NCBI RefSeq assembly: GCF_003205575.1
Contig: NZ_PYBW01000012.1
Coordinates: forward strand, 28,530-92,529
Direction: 5' to 3'
DNA length: 64,000 nucleotides
From: Streptomyces tateyamensis
Lineage (GTDB): Bacteria > Actinomycetota > Actinomycetes > Streptomycetales > Streptomycetaceae
A model generated the notes under the pieces. It was given only the letters and a program-made list of their open reading frames with translations, did not search any database and was not told the origin of the DNA. This document shows, in pieces, positions 18,553 through 29,646 of the stretch (positions are counted from its first letter, which is position 1; every line of letters starts with the position of its first letter). The position numbers and the translations under genes are program-made.

Positions 18553-21500
18553 CCACCACGGACCAGCGCCTCGCGGAGCGGCTCGCCCGTGCCAAGGCCC
18601 GCAAGCCCGCCGCCGCCCCGGTGTTCCCACCCCGCCCGGCCGGTCCGACCCCGCTGTCCGACATCCAGCGGCGGCTCTGGTTCCTGCACCGCTGGGCCCC
18701 CGACAGCGCCGCGTACACCATCCCGGTCGCCTGGCGGCTGCGCGGCCGGCTCGACCCCGGGCGGCTGGCCGAGGCGCTGAGCGCCGTGGCCGCGCGGCAC
18801 GAGATCCTGCGCACCCGCTACCTCGCGGACGGCGGCGAACCGACCGCCGTGGTCGACGCTCCGGCGCCCGTCCCGCTGCCGGTCCGCGAGGCGCCCGACG
18901 GCCTGGACGCGGCGCTGCGTCGCGCGGTCGCCGAGCCCTTCGCGCTGGACCTGCAGTGGCCGCTGCGCGCCGAGCTGCTGCGGCTGGCCCCCGAGGACCA
19001 CGTGCTGGTGGTCTGCCTGCACCACATCGCCGCCGACGGCTGGTCGGTCGGCCTGCTGACCGCCGACCTGGCCGCAGCCTGGCACAGCGGCGGCCCGCTG
19101 TCGGCCGCCGTCGGGTACGCCGATGTCGTCCACGCCCGGCGCGAGCGCACGCACGAGGCCGAACTGGCTTACTGGAAGCAGCGGTTGGCGGGAGCTCCGA
19201 CCGTCCTGGAGCTGCCCGCCGACCGGCCCAGGCAGGCTGTCGCCGACGACGCCGGCGCCACGCTGCGCCTCACCCTGGACGAAGCGACCACCGCCGCGCT
19301 GCGCCGGTTGGCGACCGGGACCAGGTGCACCGGCTTCATGGTGCTGCTGGCCGCCTTCCAGGCGCTCTGCGCCCGCTACGCCGGTGTGGACGACGTGCTG
19401 GTCGGCACTCCGGTGGCGGGCCGGGACGAGGTGCCCGAGGTGTTCGGTTGCTTCCTGGACACCATCGTGCTGCGCAGCCGCTTCCCCGAGGAGCTGACTG
19501 GACGTCAACTTCTGTCGAATGTCCGGGAGTCGACACTGGCGGACATTGCCAACAGTGCGCTGCCGTTCGACCGGGTGGTCGGTCTCGGTCCCCGGCAGGT
19601 CGGTCACCACCCCGTCTACCAGGTGCAGTTGGTGGCCACCCACGTTCCTCGCGTGCCGCTGCGACTGGCCGGACTGGACGTCGCGTGGCAGGAGGTCGAA
19701 CCGGAGACGGCCAAGGTCGACCTCAGCCTCGCCGCCGAGGACCTCGGCGGCGCCACCGTCGAGATCACCGCCACCTACCGCACCGCACTGTTCGACCGGG
19801 AGACCGTCGAGCGGTTCGCGGGGCACTACGTCCGGCTGCTCGCGGCACTGGCCGCCGACCCCGACGCCGTCCTCGACCGCCTCCCGATCCTCGGCCCGGA
19901 CGAGGCGCCGGCGGCGGCCCTGCCGCCGCAGCCCGTCGAGGGCACCGTGCTGGACCGCTTCGACCGCTGGGTCCACAGCCACCCGGACCGCCCCGCCGTC
20001 CAGGCTCCCGACGGCACCCTCGGATACGCCGAACTGGACCGGACCGCCCGCGGGTTGGCCGAGCGACTGCGCGGCGCCGCAGTGGTGGCCGTGCAGGCCG
20101 CCCCGGGCACCGGCTTCCTCGCCGCCGTGCTGGCCTGCTGGCGGGCCGGTGCCGCCTACCTGCCGCTCGACCCCGCGCTGCCGGCCGCCCGGCAGGAGGC
20201 GCTGCTCGCCTCGGCAGGCGCCGCGCTGCTGGTCTCCGGACCCGCCCACGACCTCACCGTCCGCCGGATCGGCGCCGACGGCACGGCGGATCCCGGGCTC
20301 GCCTACGTGATGTTCACCTCCGGCTCCACCGGCCCGCCCAAGGGCGTCGCCGTCGGCCACGACAACCTCGCCGCGTACCTGGCGGGCGTCAGCCCGGTCC
20401 TGACGGGCGGTCAGGACGAGGCGCAGCAGTACGCCGTCTGCTCCACCCTCGCCGCCGACCTCGGCCACACCATGCTGTTCGGCGCCCTGTGGGCCGGCGG
20501 CACCGTCCGGCTGCTCGACCCGGCCGTGGTCGCCGACGCCGACGCGCTCGCCGAGGCGCTCGCCGAGCACCCGGTCGACCTGCTGAAGCTGGTGCCCTCC
20601 CAGCTCGCCGCGCTGCTCACCGCCGAGCGGCCGGCCGACCTGCTGCCCCGGCACTGCCTGGTGCTCGGCGGCGAGGCGGTCGGCTGGGAGCTGGTCGACC
20701 GGGTCGCCGCGCTGCGGCCCGGCCTGCGGATCGTCAACCACTACGGCCCGACCGAGACCACCGTCGGCGTGCTCACCCACGTGCTGTCCGAGGTGCCGCC
20801 GGCCCGCCGGCCCGCGGCACCGCCGCTCGGCCGGCCACTGCCCCACGTCGAGGCCCGGATCCTGGACCGCCACGGTGAGCCCGTCCCGCTCGGCGTCCCC
20901 GGCGAGCTGTGGATCGGCGGCCCCGCGGTCGCCCGCGGGTACCTCGGCGACCCCGACCGGACCGCCGAACGCTTCACCACCGACCCGGCCACCGGCACCC
21001 GCCGCTACCGCACGGGGGACCGGGTCCGACTGCGGCCCGACGGCACGGTGGAGTTCCTCGGGCGCGACGACCGGCAGGTCAAGATCCGCGGTTACCGGGT
21101 CGAACCCGGTGAGGTCGAGGCCGCCCTGCGCGCCGAGCCCGGCATCACCGACGCCGCCGTGCTCGCCGCCGACGGCCGGCTGGTCGCCTACCTGGCGGCC
21201 ACCGGCCCCGATGCCCTGGACGGTCTCGCCGACCGGCTCGCCGCCCGGCTGCCGGCCCACCTCGTCCCCGCCGTGCTGGTCCCGCTGGACGCCCTGCCGC
21301 TGACCGCCAACGGCAAGGTGGACCGGGCGGCGCTGCCGGCGGCCGCGGCCCCCGCCACCGCCGGCCGGCCGCCCACCACCCGGTGGGAACGCGCCGTCGC
21401 CGCGGTCTTCGGCGACCTGCTCGGCACACCCGTGACCGACGTCGAGGCGGACTTCTTCGCGCTCGGCGGCCACTCCCTGCTCGCCACCCGCGCCGTCTCC

Positions 21501-24500
21501 CGGCTGCGCCGCGACCTCGGCGTCGCGCTGCCGCTGCCGGTCCTGTTCGCCCACCCCACGGTGGCCGGCCTGGCCCGCCGGCTCGCCGTGCTGCGCACCG
21601 ACCGGGACGCCCGCCCGCCGCTGGGTCCCGACACCGGCGCCCTGCCGCCGCTGCGCGCCGGCAGCCCCGTCACGGTCTCCTACGCCCAGCAGCGGCTCTG
21701 GTTCCTCGACCAGGTCACCCCGGGCAACCCCGCCTACAACCTCCCGTACGCGCTGCGCCTGGACGGCGACCTCGACCCCGCCGCACTGGCCGGCGCACTC
21801 ACCGCGGTGGTCGCCCGGCACGACTCGCTGCGCACCGTCTTCCCCGCCGCCGACGGCGCCCCGGCCCCGCGGGTGCTGGCGCCCTCGCCCGTCGCGCTAC
21901 CCGTGGCCGACCTGCGCGACGCCGGCGCCGAGCGGATCCGGGCCGAGGTCGACGCCGAGTTCCGGCACGGCTTCGACCTCGCCGCCGGCCCGCTGCTGCG
22001 GGCCCGGCTGCTGCGCGTCGAGGACCACGCGCACCTGCTGCTGCTGACCTTCCACCACATCGTCTTCGACGGCTGGTCGTACGCGCTGTTCGCCGACCAG
22101 GTCGGGGCGGCGTATACCGGCACCCTGCTGCCGCCGCCCGGCGTCCAGTACGCCGACCACGCGGCCTGGCAGCGCGGCACCGACCACGCCGGGGGCCTGG
22201 CGCACTGGCGCGAACTGCTGCGCGACGCCCCGCCCTGGCTGGAGCTGCCCGCCGACCGGCCGCGCCCGGCCGTCCCGAGCCACCTCGGCGGTGCCGTCCC
22301 GGTCGCCGTCCCCGCCGAGGTGTCGGCGCCGCTGCTGGCGGTCGGCCGGGCCGAGGGCGCCACCGCGTTCATGACCCTCTTCGCCGCCTACCAGGTGCTG
22401 CTCGCCCGGTACGCGGGCACCGACGACCTGGTGGTCGGCGTCCCGGTGGCGGGCCGTCATCATCCGGACGCCGACGAGCTGATCGGCTTCTTCGTCAACA
22501 TGCTGCCGCTGCGCGGCCGGCCGCGCCCCGAGCTGACCTTCCGTGAGCACCTGCGGGAGGTCCGGGGCACCTGTGTGGCCGCCTTCGGCCACGCCGACGT
22601 GCCCTTCGAGTGGCTGGTCGAGCAGCTCGCCCCGGTCCGCGATCCCGGCCGGACCCCGCTGTTCTCCACCATGTTCGCCCTGCAGAACATGCCCGCGCCG
22701 GTCTGGCGGCTGCCCGGTCTGACCGCGACCCCGGTCGACGGGCCCACCGGCGTCGCGAAGTTCGACCTCTCGCTCATCCTGGTCGAGCAGGCCGACGGCC
22801 TGACCGGCGCGCTGGAGTACAGCGCCGACGTCCTCGCCCCCGCCACCGCCGAGCGCCTGGCCGGCTACTTCGCCACCCTGCTGCGGGCCCTCGCCGCCGA
22901 CCCCGACACCGCGCTGGCCGACCTGCCGCTCGCCGACGCCGTCGAACACCACCGGGTGCTGACGGAGTGGAACGACACCGCTGCCGAGCTGCCCGCCGCC
23001 ACGGTGCCCGAGCAGATCGCCGCCCAGGCGGTCCGCACCCCGCACGCCGTCGCCGTCGGCGACGGCACCCGCACCCTGGACTACGCCGAACTCGACCGGC
23101 GGGCCGACCGGTTGGCCCGAGTCCTGGTCTCCCACGGGGTCGGGCCGCAGACCGTGGTCGGCGTCGCCGCGGACCGCACCGCGCGACTGCCCGTCGCGCT
23201 GCTCGCCGTACTGAGGGCAGGCGGCGCCTATCTGCCGCTCGACCCCGACTACCCCGCCGAGCGGCTCGCCCACATGCTCGGTGACTCCGGCGCCGCGGCC
23301 CTGCTCACCGACGACGGAGCGCCGCTGCCCGGTGTCCCCTTCGACGGCCCGGTGCTGGCCCTGGACGGCGAGCCCGCCCGGGACCCCGGCGACCGCACCC
23401 CGCTGCCCGCGCCCGACCCCGACCGCACCGCCTACCTGCTGTACACCTCCGGCTCCACCGGCCGCCCCAAGGGCGTCGCCGTCCCGCACCGCGCGCTCGC
23501 CAACCTGCTCGGCGCCGTCCGCAGCGCCCTCGGCGGCTTCGGACCGGGCGATGTCCTGCCGGCCATCACCACCCTCTCCTTCGACATCGCCGGCCTGGAG
23601 CTGTGGCTGCCGCTGGTGACCGGTGCCCGGGTCGAGATCGTCGACCGCACCACCGTGCGCGACGGCGCCGCCCTGGCCCGCCGGATCGCCGACAGCGCCG
23701 CCACCCTGCTGCAGGCCACCCCCGCCACCTGGGGCCTGCTGCTCGACGCCGGCTGGACCGGCAACCCCGCTCTGACCGCCCTGTGCGGCGGCGAGGCGCT
23801 GCCCGCCGGCCTGGCCGCCGCGCTGCGCCCGGTGGTCAGGTCGCTGTGGAACCTCTACGGTCCCACCGAGGCGACCATCTGGGCCACCGCCCGGCTGATC
23901 GACGACGACTGCGAGATCACCGTCGGCCGCCCGCTCGCCAACACCACGGCCTACGTCCTCGACGACCGGCTGCGACCGGCGCCGATCGGCGCCGTCGGCC
24001 AACTCCACCTCGGCGGCGCCGGCCTGGCCCACGGATACCACCGCCGGCCCGACCTCACGGCCGCCGCCTTCGTCCCCAACCCGTTCGGGCCCGGCCGGCT
24101 GTACCGCACCGGAGACCTCGCCCGGTACCGGGCCGACGGCCAACTCCTGCTGCTGGGCCGGGCCGACGGCCAGCTCAAGCTGCGCGGCCACCGGATCGAG
24201 ACCGGCGAGATCGAGGCCGTCCTCGCCGAGCACCCCGACATCCGGCGCGCCGCCGTCGTGCTGCGCCCCGACCGGGCCGGCGAGCCGCAGCTGGTCGGCT
24301 TCCTGGTCACCGCCCGGCCGGTCGACCCGGTCGAGGCCGTCGCCTGGCTGCGCGGGCGGCTGCCGGCCCACCTGGTGCCCGCCCGGCTGGCCGTCATCGA
24401 CGAACTGCCGCTCAGCCCGGCCGGAAAGGTCGACCGGGCCGCGCTGCCCGCCCTGCCGGCGCCGGCCCCACAGGCACCCGCGGGCCGGCCGGACACGCCC

Positions 24501-26813
24501 ACCAGCCCGGCCGAGGCGCTGGTGGCCGACGTCTTCCGGGACGTCCTGGAACGGCAGGTCGGCCTCGACGAGGACTTCTTCGCCGCCGGCGGCGACTCGA
24601 TGCGGGCCGTCCGCGCGGTGCGCCGGATCGACCCCGAACTCTCCGTCCTCGACCTGTTCACCCACCCCACCGTCCGCGCCCTCGCCGCCCGCCTCGGCGG
24701 GCCCGGCCGGACCGCCGACCTGATCCACCGGATGACCGGGACCACCGCCGAACAGGCCGAGGTCACCGTGCTCGCCGTTCCGTTCGGCGGCGCCGGCGCC
24801 ATCGTCTACCGCGACCTGGCCGAGCGGCTGCCCGACAGCTGGGCGCTGTACGCCGTGCAACCGCCCGGCCGCGACCTGGCCCGCCCGGAAGAGGCCGCCG
24901 AGCCGATCGCCGCCCTGGCCCGGCGCTGCGCCGAGCGGATCCTGGCGGAGCGGCCCGGCCCGGTGGTGCTCTACGGCCACTGCGTCGGGGCCGCCCTGGC
25001 CACCGCCGTCGAGGCCGAGCTGCGCGCCGCCGGCCACCCGGTGCTCGGCCTGGTCGTCGGCGCCGCCTTCCCGATCGCCGAACTGCCCGGCCCGCTCGGC
25101 CGGCTGGCCCGCCTCGCACCCGGCCGCCGACAGTCCGACCGGGCGCTCACCGACGGCCTGCGGGTCCTCGGCGGCCTGGCCGAGGACCTCCCCGAGCAGG
25201 AGCGGCGGCTGCTCGCCGCCGCGGTCCGGCACGACGCGGTCGAGGCCGAGCACTTCTACGGCGCCCCGGCCGCGGCCGGCCCCACGCCGGTCCTGGTGGT
25301 GGTCGGCGAACGCGACCGGGTCACCGAGTTCCACCAGGAACGCGCCCACGAATGGACGGCCTACGGCCGCGCCGTGGACACCGCCGTGGTTCCCGGCGCC
25401 GGCCACTTCTTCCAGCGCGAACCGGCCCTGGCCGAGTTGCTGCACGAGCGCGTCGAACGCTGGCGGCGTGGCGAGGGGCCGGTCGAACCGCCCGAGGTGC
25501 CGCCGCCGGCCCGGCTCACCGCCTTCCTCACCGTCACCCTCGGCCAGCTGGTCTCGCTGGTCGGTACCGGACTGTCCACCTTCGCCCTCGGACTGTGGGC
25601 CTACCGCACCACCGGCGCCGTCACCGCCTTCGCCGCGATCGCCGCGTTCGCCCTGCTCCCGGCGATCCTGGCGGCCCCCGTGGCCGGCGCCGTCGCCGAC
25701 CGCCACGACCGCCGCCGGGTGATGATCGGCTGCGACCTCGCCGGCCTCGGCTCCTCGGTCGCCGCCGCGGCCCTGCTCACCGCGGGCTCACTGCGGCTGT
25801 GGCAGCTCTACGCGGTGGTCGTCGTCGGCGCCGTCGCCGCCGCCTTCCGGCAGCCCGCCTACCTGGCGGCGGTCACCCAGCTCACCCCCAAGCGCTACCT
25901 GGGCCAGGCCAACGGCGTGGTCGGCCTGGGCACCGCCACCGGCACCTTGTTCGCCCAACTCCTGGGCGGTGCACTGGCAGTGGCCGTCGGTCTGGCTACC
26001 GTGGTGTGGCTGGACGTGGCCACCTTCGCGGTCTCGCTGGCCACCCTGTTGGTGGTCCGCTTCCCCGACCTGGGATTCGTGCGCCGGAACGGGCCGCTGC
26101 TGCGCGAGATCACCGAGGGCTGGCGCTTCCTGGCCCGCCGCCGCGGCCTGATCGCCCTGGCCGTCTTCTTCGCCGTCGCCAACGCGCTCGGCGGCGTGGT
26201 GACGGTGCTGGTCACCCCGCTGGTGCTGGCCTTCGGCTCACCCGCCACGCTGGGCCTGGTGCTGGCCGCACAGGGCGCGGGACTGCTCGCGGGCAGCGCC
26301 CTGATGGCCGTCTGGGGCGGCACCCGCCGCCGGGCGGCCGGCATGATCGCCTTCGTCGGGCTGTTCGCCGTCTCCGCCGTGCTGATCGGCCTGCGCCCCA
26401 CCGCCCTCTTCCCGACCCTGGGCAGTTTCGGCATCGGCGTCTGCGCGGCGCTGATCAACGCGCACTGGTTGGCACTGGTCCAACTGAAGGTCGGCCTCGA
26501 CCTGCAGGGCCGGGTGCTCGCGACCTGCCTGATGCTGGCGAGGCTGGTGATGCCGGTCGGCTACCTGGTCACCGGCCCGCTCACCGACCACGTCTTCGAA
26601 CCGCTGCTGCGCGACCCCGGCACCTTCCTCGGCAGTCTGATCGGCACCGGCCACGGGCGCGGCATGGCCGCTGTCATCATCCTGACCGGGCTGGCCGCGT
26701 TGGCCTGGACCGCCGCGGGCTACGGGTACCGGCCGCTGCGCGAAGCGGACGACTCACTTCCGGACTCCGGGCCGTCGGCCGACGCCCGCCCGGCCGACCC
26801 GCGGGACTCCTGA
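18549..26813 (+). CDS. nonribosomal peptide synthetase C-A-T-C-A-T-TE fused to an MFS exporter domain
   Basis: 2754 residues from the ATG at 18549. Order: a short N-terminal helix rich in Arg/Lys/Ala (possible docking element), C (HHIAADG at 158-164), A (about 470-950), T (Ser976), C (HHIVFDG at 1169-1175), A (about 1480-1950), T (Ser2017, GGDSM), thioesterase (about 2070-2310), then an MFS domain (about 2320-2730). Specificity codes read by alignment are DLTKVGHVGK (Asp; reference DLTKVGHIGK) and DILQLGLIWK (exact Gly code). The TE nucleophile elbow is GHCVG: Cys2145 replaces Ser, with Asp2256 (GERD) and His2286 (GAGH) completing the triad. The MFS part has about 12 helices and motif ADRHDRRRV after TM2, like EntS-type exporters. 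One uninterrupted frame joins TE and MFS through a Pro-rich linker ([13 protein letters not shown]). No epimerase domain is seen. Confidence 0.95.
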   Translation: MTTTDQRLAERLARAKARKPAAAPVFPPRPAGPTPLSDIQRRLWFLHRWAPDSAAYTIPVAWRLRGRLDPGRLAEALSAVAARHEILRTRYLADGGEPTAVVDAPAPVPLPVREAPDGLDAALRRAVAEPFALDLQWPLRAELLRLAPEDHVLVVCLHHIAADGWSVGLLTADLAAAWHSGGPLSAAVGYADVVHARRERTHEAELAYWKQRLAGAPTVLELPADRPRQAVADDAGATLRLTLDEATTAALRRLATGTRCTGFMVLLAAFQALCARYAGVDDVLVGTPVAGRDEVPEVFGCFLDTIVLRSRFPEELTGRQLLSNVRESTLADIANSALPFDRVVGLGPRQVGHHPVYQVQLVATHVPRVPLRLAGLDVAWQEVEPETAKVDLSLAAEDLGGATVEITATYRTALFDRETVERFAGHYVRLLAALAADPDAVLDRLPILGPDEAPAAALPPQPVEGTVLDRFDRWVHSHPDRPAVQAPDGTLGYAELDRTARGLAERLRGAAVVAVQAAPGTGFLAAVLACWRAGAAYLPLDPALPAARQEALLASAGAALLVSGPAHDLTVRRIGADGTADPGLAYVMFTSGSTGPPKGVAVGHDNLAAYLAGVSPVLTGGQDEAQQYAVCSTLAADLGHTMLFGALWAGGTVRLLDPAVVADADALAEALAEHPVDLLKLVPSQLAALLTAERPADLLPRHCLVLGGEAVGWELVDRVAALRPGLRIVNHYGPTETTVGVLTHVLSEVPPARRPAAPPLGRPLPHVEARILDRHGEPVPLGVPGELWIGGPAVARGYLGDPDRTAERFTTDPATGTRRYRTGDRVRLRPDGTVEFLGRDDRQVKIRGYRVEPGEVEAALRAEPGITDAAVLAADGRLVAYLAATGPDALDGLADRLAARLPAHLVPAVLVPLDALPLTANGKVDRAALPAAAAPATAGRPPTTRWERAVAAVFGDLLGTPVTDVEADFFALGGHSLLATRAVSRLRRDLGVALPLPVLFAHPTVAGLARRLAVLRTDRDARPPLGPDTGALPPLRAGSPVTVSYAQQRLWFLDQVTPGNPAYNLPYALRLDGDLDPAALAGALTAVVARHDSLRTVFPAADGAPAPRVLAPSPVALPVADLRDAGAERIRAEVDAEFRHGFDLAAGPLLRARLLRVEDHAHLLLLTFHHIVFDGWSYALFADQVGAAYTGTLLPPPGVQYADHAAWQRGTDHAGGLAHWRELLRDAPPWLELPADRPRPAVPSHLGGAVPVAVPAEVSAPLLAVGRAEGATAFMTLFAAYQVLLARYAGTDDLVVGVPVAGRHHPDADELIGFFVNMLPLRGRPRPELTFREHLREVRGTCVAAFGHADVPFEWLVEQLAPVRDPGRTPLFSTMFALQNMPAPVWRLPGLTATPVDGPTGVAKFDLSLILVEQADGLTGALEYSADVLAPATAERLAGYFATLLRALAADPDTALADLPLADAVEHHRVLTEWNDTAAELPAATVPEQIAAQAVRTPHAVAVGDGTRTLDYAELDRRADRLARVLVSHGVGPQTVVGVAADRTARLPVALLAVLRAGGAYLPLDPDYPAERLAHMLGDSGAAALLTDDGAPLPGVPFDGPVLALDGEPARDPGDRTPLPAPDPDRTAYLLYTSGSTGRPKGVAVPHRALANLLGAVRSALGGFGPGDVLPAITTLSFDIAGLELWLPLVTGARVEIVDRTTVRDGAALARRIADSAATLLQATPATWGLLLDAGWTGNPALTALCGGEALPAGLAAALRPVVRSLWNLYGPTEATIWATARLIDDDCEITVGRPLANTTAYVLDDRLRPAPIGAVGQLHLGGAGLAHGYHRRPDLTAAAFVPNPFGPGRLYRTGDLARYRADGQLLLLGRADGQLKLRGHRIETGEIEAVLAEHPDIRRAAVVLRPDRAGEPQLVGFLVTARPVDPVEAVAWLRGRLPAHLVPARLAVIDELPLSPAGKVDRAALPALPAPAPQAPAGRPDTPTSPAEALVADVFRDVLERQVGLDEDFFAAGGDSMRAVRAVRRIDPELSVLDLFTHPTVRALAARLGGPGRTADLIHRMTGTTAEQAEVTVLAVPFGGAGAIVYRDLAERLPDSWALYAVQPPGRDLARPEEAAEPIAALARRCAERILAERPGPVVLYGHCVGAALATAVEAELRAAGHPVLGLVVGAAFPIAELPGPLGRLARLAPGRRQSDRALTDGLRVLGGLAEDLPEQERRLLAAAVRHDAVEAEHFYGAPAAAGPTPVLVVVGERDRVTEFHQERAHEWTAYGRAVDTAVVPGAGHFFQREPALAELLHERVERWRRGEGPVEPPEVPPPARLTAFLTVTLGQLVSLVGTGLSTFALGLWAYRTTGAVTAFAAIAAFALLPAILAAPVAGAVADRHDRRRVMIGCDLAGLGSSVAAAALLTAGSLRLWQLYAVVVVGAVAAAFRQPAYLAAVTQLTPKRYLGQANGVVGLGTATGTLFAQLLGGALAVAVGLATVVWLDVATFAVSLATLLVVRFPDLGFVRRNGPLLREITEGWRFLARRRGLIALAVFFAVANALGGVVTVLVTPLVLAFGSPATLGLVLAAQGAGLLAGSALMAVWGGTRRRAAGMIAFVGLFAVSAVLIGLRPTALFPTLGSFGIGVCAALINAHWLALVQLKVGLDLQGRVLATCLMLARLVMPVGYLVTGPLTDHVFEPLLRDPGTFLGSLIGTGHGRGMAAVIILTGLAALAWTAAGYGYRPLREADDSLPDSGPSADARPADPRDS

Positions 26814-27472
26814 TGCTCACCCACCCGACCAGACCGGACCACTTCCTGGTGACCGCGGCCGACCTGGAGCCGGCGAGCCCCGGCTCGACCCTGCCGCCCG
26901 CCGTCGCTGCCCGCGCCGATGCCCTGCGCTCCGTCCTCGACTGGGCCCGCACCTACCTGACCGAACCGCACCCGGATCTCGGACGCGCCGGCCCGGTCTG
27001 CCCGTTCGTCGGGTCCTCGCTGCGCGAGGAGCGCTTCCACCTGGCGGTCCGTCCGGGCCGACCGGCCGACCGCGCCGCGGTGGCGGAGGCCGTCGCGCTG
27101 CACCGGGAGTGGTTCCTGCTGTTGGCCCCGCCCGGCACCCCCCGGGCGCAGTCCACCACCATCCTGGTCGTCTTCCCCGACCTGCCGAGCAGCGAGGCAC
27201 CCGAACTGATCGACCGCACCCAACTCGATCTGAAGACCGCCTTCGTCGAGGACGGCCTGATGCTCGGTCAGTTCCACGACCTTCCCCCGGAGCAACCGGG
27301 CCTGTGGAACCCCGACTTCCGCCCGCTGCGCAGCCCGCTGCCGATGCTGGTGATCCGTCACATGGTCCCCACCGACCTGCCGTTCCTGGTCGAGGACCCG
27401 CGCCACCGGGCCGCCTACCAGCGCCTGTTCGGCCACCGCGGCCAGTCGGCCCGACGAAGGGTGGCCTCCTGA
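26813..27472 (+). CDS. uncharacterised NRPS-operon protein (CPFV / LGQFH / IRHMVPTDLPFL family, probably DUF6875)
   Basis: 219 residues. The start ATG shares one base with the NRPS2 stop (TGATG), so the gene belongs to the operon. Conserved-looking blocks are GPVCPFVGSSLREERFHLAV, TILVVFPDLP, LMLGQFH and PMLVIRHMVPTDLPFLVED. No signal peptide or membrane helix is present, so it is cytosolic. I recall this motif set from a domain-of-unknown-function family found beside NRPS genes (DUF6875), but I cannot confirm the number here. No catalytic motif is recognised. A tailoring, chaperone or precursor-supply role would be guesswork beyond its operon position. Confidence 0.75.
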   Translation: MLTHPTRPDHFLVTAADLEPASPGSTLPPAVAARADALRSVLDWARTYLTEPHPDLGRAGPVCPFVGSSLREERFHLAVRPGRPADRAAVAEAVALHREWFLLLAPPGTPRAQSTTILVVFPDLPSSEAPELIDRTQLDLKTAFVEDGLMLGQFHDLPPEQPGLWNPDFRPLRSPLPMLVIRHMVPTDLPFLVEDPRHRAAYQRLFGHRGQSARRRVAS

Positions 27473-27632
27473 GCTGCCGACCCGCGCCCCGCGCCCGAGG
27501 ATAGGCCGTTCGGCCCCCGGAGCCCGGCTGGCCCGGCCGACGGCCCCGCCGAACGGGTGGACTCGCGCAGCACGGGCCCGCCGGGCACCCCGGGGCCCGG
27601 GCGCGCCCGGTGATGCTGGCCCTCCCCAGCCC

Positions 27633-28910
27633 GTGAACCGGAAGAGGCACCCCGACGTGAGACGCATCCCCCACCGCCGGCTGTTGGCCGCGACCCTGGT
27701 CGCGGCGTCCGTCCTGGTCCCGATGACCGTCGCCCCCGCCGGCCAGGTACCAGCCGCGGCCGCCGACCGGATGCACCACGCCGACCGGCTCGACCGCTCC
27801 GACTGCCCCGCGAACGGCGACGGCCTGGACCCCGCCCTGGCCGCCCGGCTGGACACGGCGATCGCCGACGTCCGCCGGCAGGCGGACATCCCCGGCGTGG
27901 TGGTCGGCCTGTGGCTGCCGGGCAGGGGATGCTACGTCCGGGCGACCGGCGTCGCCGACACCGCCACCGGCGCACCGATGGACCGCGACTCCTACGTCCG
28001 GATCGGCAGCGAGACCAAGACCTTCACCGTCACCGCGCTGCTGCAGTTGGTGGACGAGCACCGGATCGGGCTGGACGACCCGATCGCGAAGTACGTCGAC
28101 GGCGTGCCGTGCGGGGACCGGATCACGCTTCGTGAGCTCGCCGAGATGCGCAGCGGCCTGTTCCCGTACACCTTCGACCCGGACTTCCAGCAGGCCCTGC
28201 TCTCCGACCCCGCCCGCAGCTTCACCCCGCAGGAGTCGCTCGCGTACGGCTACCGGCACCAGAACACCTTCCAGCCGGAAGAGCAGTTCCAGTACTCCAA
28301 CTCCAACCTGCTGCTGCTCGGCCTGGTGATCGAGAAGGTGACCGGCGAGCCGTTCGGCACGGTGCTCGACGACCGGGTGCTGCGCCCGGCCCACCTGCGG
28401 CACACCCTGCTGCCGGAAGGCACCGAGTTCCCGGACCCGCACCCGCGCGGCTACACCGACCAGACGCTCAGCGGGGCGACCGCGGACTCCACCGACTGGA
28501 ACCCCAGTTGGGCCTGGACGGCCGGTGCGATGATCTCCGACCTGGGCGACCTGCGGCACTGGGCCCAGGTGCTGGCCACCGGGCAGTTCAGCTCCGAGAA
28601 GCGGATGCTCAGCCCCGAGACCCAGGCCCAGCGGCTGCAGACGCTGCCCACCGGGTTCCCGGGCACCGGCTACGGCCTGGGCATCATCGACACCAACGGC
28701 TGGATCGGACACAACGGCTCGATCCCGGGCTACGAGACCGTGACGGTCTACCTGCCCGCGCAGCAGGCCACCATGGTCGTCATGATCAACACGGACAGCA
28801 GCAGCGGCGGCCAGGAGCCCTCCACCCTGCTGGCCCGAGCGATCACCGAGGTCATCACCCCGGACCACGTCTACGCGGGCTCGGCCACCACGGACCAGGT
28901 CGGCTCCTGA
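27633..28910 (+). CDS. secreted serine hydrolase of the class C beta-lactamase / DD-peptidase family
   Basis: A 425-residue protein with an N-terminal signal peptide (RRLLAATLVAASVLVPMTVAP). The three penicillin-recognising motifs are visible: GSETKTFTV (SxxK), YSNSNLLLLG (YxN) and GHNGSIPGYET (HxG). Members are D-Ala-D-Ala carboxypeptidases, esterases or beta-lactam hydrolases acting outside the membrane. It follows the NRPS operon by 160 bp in the same direction, which makes resistance or maturation roles possible, but extracytoplasmic maturation peptidases of NRPS pathways usually sit inside the operon. The start is GTG at 27633; the upstream ribosome site is weak. Confidence 0.87.
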   Translation: MNRKRHPDVRRIPHRRLLAATLVAASVLVPMTVAPAGQVPAAAADRMHHADRLDRSDCPANGDGLDPALAARLDTAIADVRRQADIPGVVVGLWLPGRGCYVRATGVADTATGAPMDRDSYVRIGSETKTFTVTALLQLVDEHRIGLDDPIAKYVDGVPCGDRITLRELAEMRSGLFPYTFDPDFQQALLSDPARSFTPQESLAYGYRHQNTFQPEEQFQYSNSNLLLLGLVIEKVTGEPFGTVLDDRVLRPAHLRHTLLPEGTEFPDPHPRGYTDQTLSGATADSTDWNPSWAWTAGAMISDLGDLRHWAQVLATGQFSSEKRMLSPETQAQRLQTLPTGFPGTGYGLGIIDTNGWIGHNGSIPGYETVTVYLPAQQATMVVMINTDSSSGGQEPSTLLARAITEVITPDHVYAGSATTDQVGS

Positions 28911-28939
28911 GGCCGGTCCGGCCCTGACGCACCATCGAC

Positions 28940-29141
28940 CACCGCGGGTCGGTTCTCCCGGACGGCCGGCACCGTGAGGACGACGGCGGTGGCGGCCAGC
29001 TGCCACAGCGCGCCGACCGCCAGGACCGTGCCGCTGCCCGGCAGGGCGGCGGCCGGGCAGTACCAGCGCGAGGCCGATCGGGCCCAGGGCGAACGCGCCC
29101 AGGCTGCCGTAGGCGTCCACCCGGGCCCGGGCGGCGTCCTA
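28940..29141 (-). pseudogene. relic of an MFS transporter C-terminus with a frameshift
   Basis: On the minus strand, one frame from about 29141 reads RARVDAYGSLGAFALGPIG followed by LALV, the conserved stretch around TM10 of MFS_1/MFS_3 exporters. The continuation (GSGTVLAVGALWQLAA, then VVLTVPAVRENR) is in another frame, with the shift near 29060. Nothing upstream encodes the first nine or so helices, so this is a fragment of about 65 residues, not a working gene. The whole gap 28911-29241 contains only this relic and the promoter of the next gene. Confidence 0.65.
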
Positions 29142-29241
29142 ACCAAACGGTGTTCCAAGTGAACTGACTGACCGTTAGCTTTGACCTCCTGGGCGGCCCG
29201 GAGCTCGGCGGCACCAGTGACCTCGATCTGGGAGGCAAGCA

Positions 29242-29583
29242 ATGCGGATCAAGCACGCGCTCGCACTCGGCCTGGCCGGTGCGGCAGTGGCGACCCTCGG
29301 TGCCGCGGGCACCGCGGGCGCCGCTACCGGCAACAGCGTCACGCTGTACGAGGGGACCGGCTTCACCGGCCCGTCGGTGGTGGTGACCAGCAGCATGTTC
29401 AACGACTGCACCCTGCACTACAGCGACGGCACGCCGGTCTCCGCGATCGGCTCGGTGTACAACGGCGGGCCGACCGGCGCGACCCTGTACACCGGGGTGG
29501 GCTACCAGGGGGCCGCCCGCACGATCGCGCCGTTCTCGGGCTACAGCGGGAAGCTCTCCTGCGGTTCGATCGCGTTCTTCTAG
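29242..29583 (+). CDS. small secreted beta/gamma-crystallin-fold (I36 inhibitor-like) protein
   Basis: 113 residues. A signal peptide of about 27 residues ends at AGAA, followed by an 85-residue domain with crystallin-type Greek-key spacing: VTLYEGTGFTGPSVVV and ATLYTGVGYQGAARTI are two parallel 'xLYxGxGFxG' motifs. Two Cys (DCTLHY and LSCGS) probably form a disulfide. Streptomyces encodes many such proteins, related to the metalloproteinase inhibitor SMI (family I36). Inhibitor activity is not demonstrable from sequence. GGGAGG lies upstream of the ATG. Confidence 0.75.
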   Translation: MRIKHALALGLAGAAVATLGAAGTAGAATGNSVTLYEGTGFTGPSVVVTSSMFNDCTLHYSDGTPVSAIGSVYNGGPTGATLYTGVGYQGAARTIAPFSGYSGKLSCGSIAFF

Positions 29584-29597
29584 GGCCCGTCTGACGG

Positions 29598-29623
29598 CCG
29601 ACAGGCGGCCGCGGGCCTGTCGG
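29598..29623 (+). terminator. short hairpin after crystallin-fold gene
   Basis: CCGACAGGC (29598-29606) pairs with GCCTGTCGG (29615-29623) around 8 nt, starting 14 bp after the stop at 29583. It is a plausible terminator. Confidence 0.55.
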
Positions 29624-29646
29624 TGCGGCCCGGTAGCGTGGGGCGG

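Noticed and set aside
15037..18630. Long minus-strand open frame of almost 1200 codons opposite NRPS1, and similar frames opposite NRPS2
   Set aside because: High GC codon bias removes stops from the antisense frames. The translations are low-complexity Gly/Arg/Val/Gln text without domains, while the plus strand has clear NRPS motifs.
27633..28910. Serine hydrolase as an integral NRPS maturation peptidase
   Set aside because: It is separated from the operon by 160 bp with its own start region, and family members are common outside NRPS clusters. Left as a possibility only.
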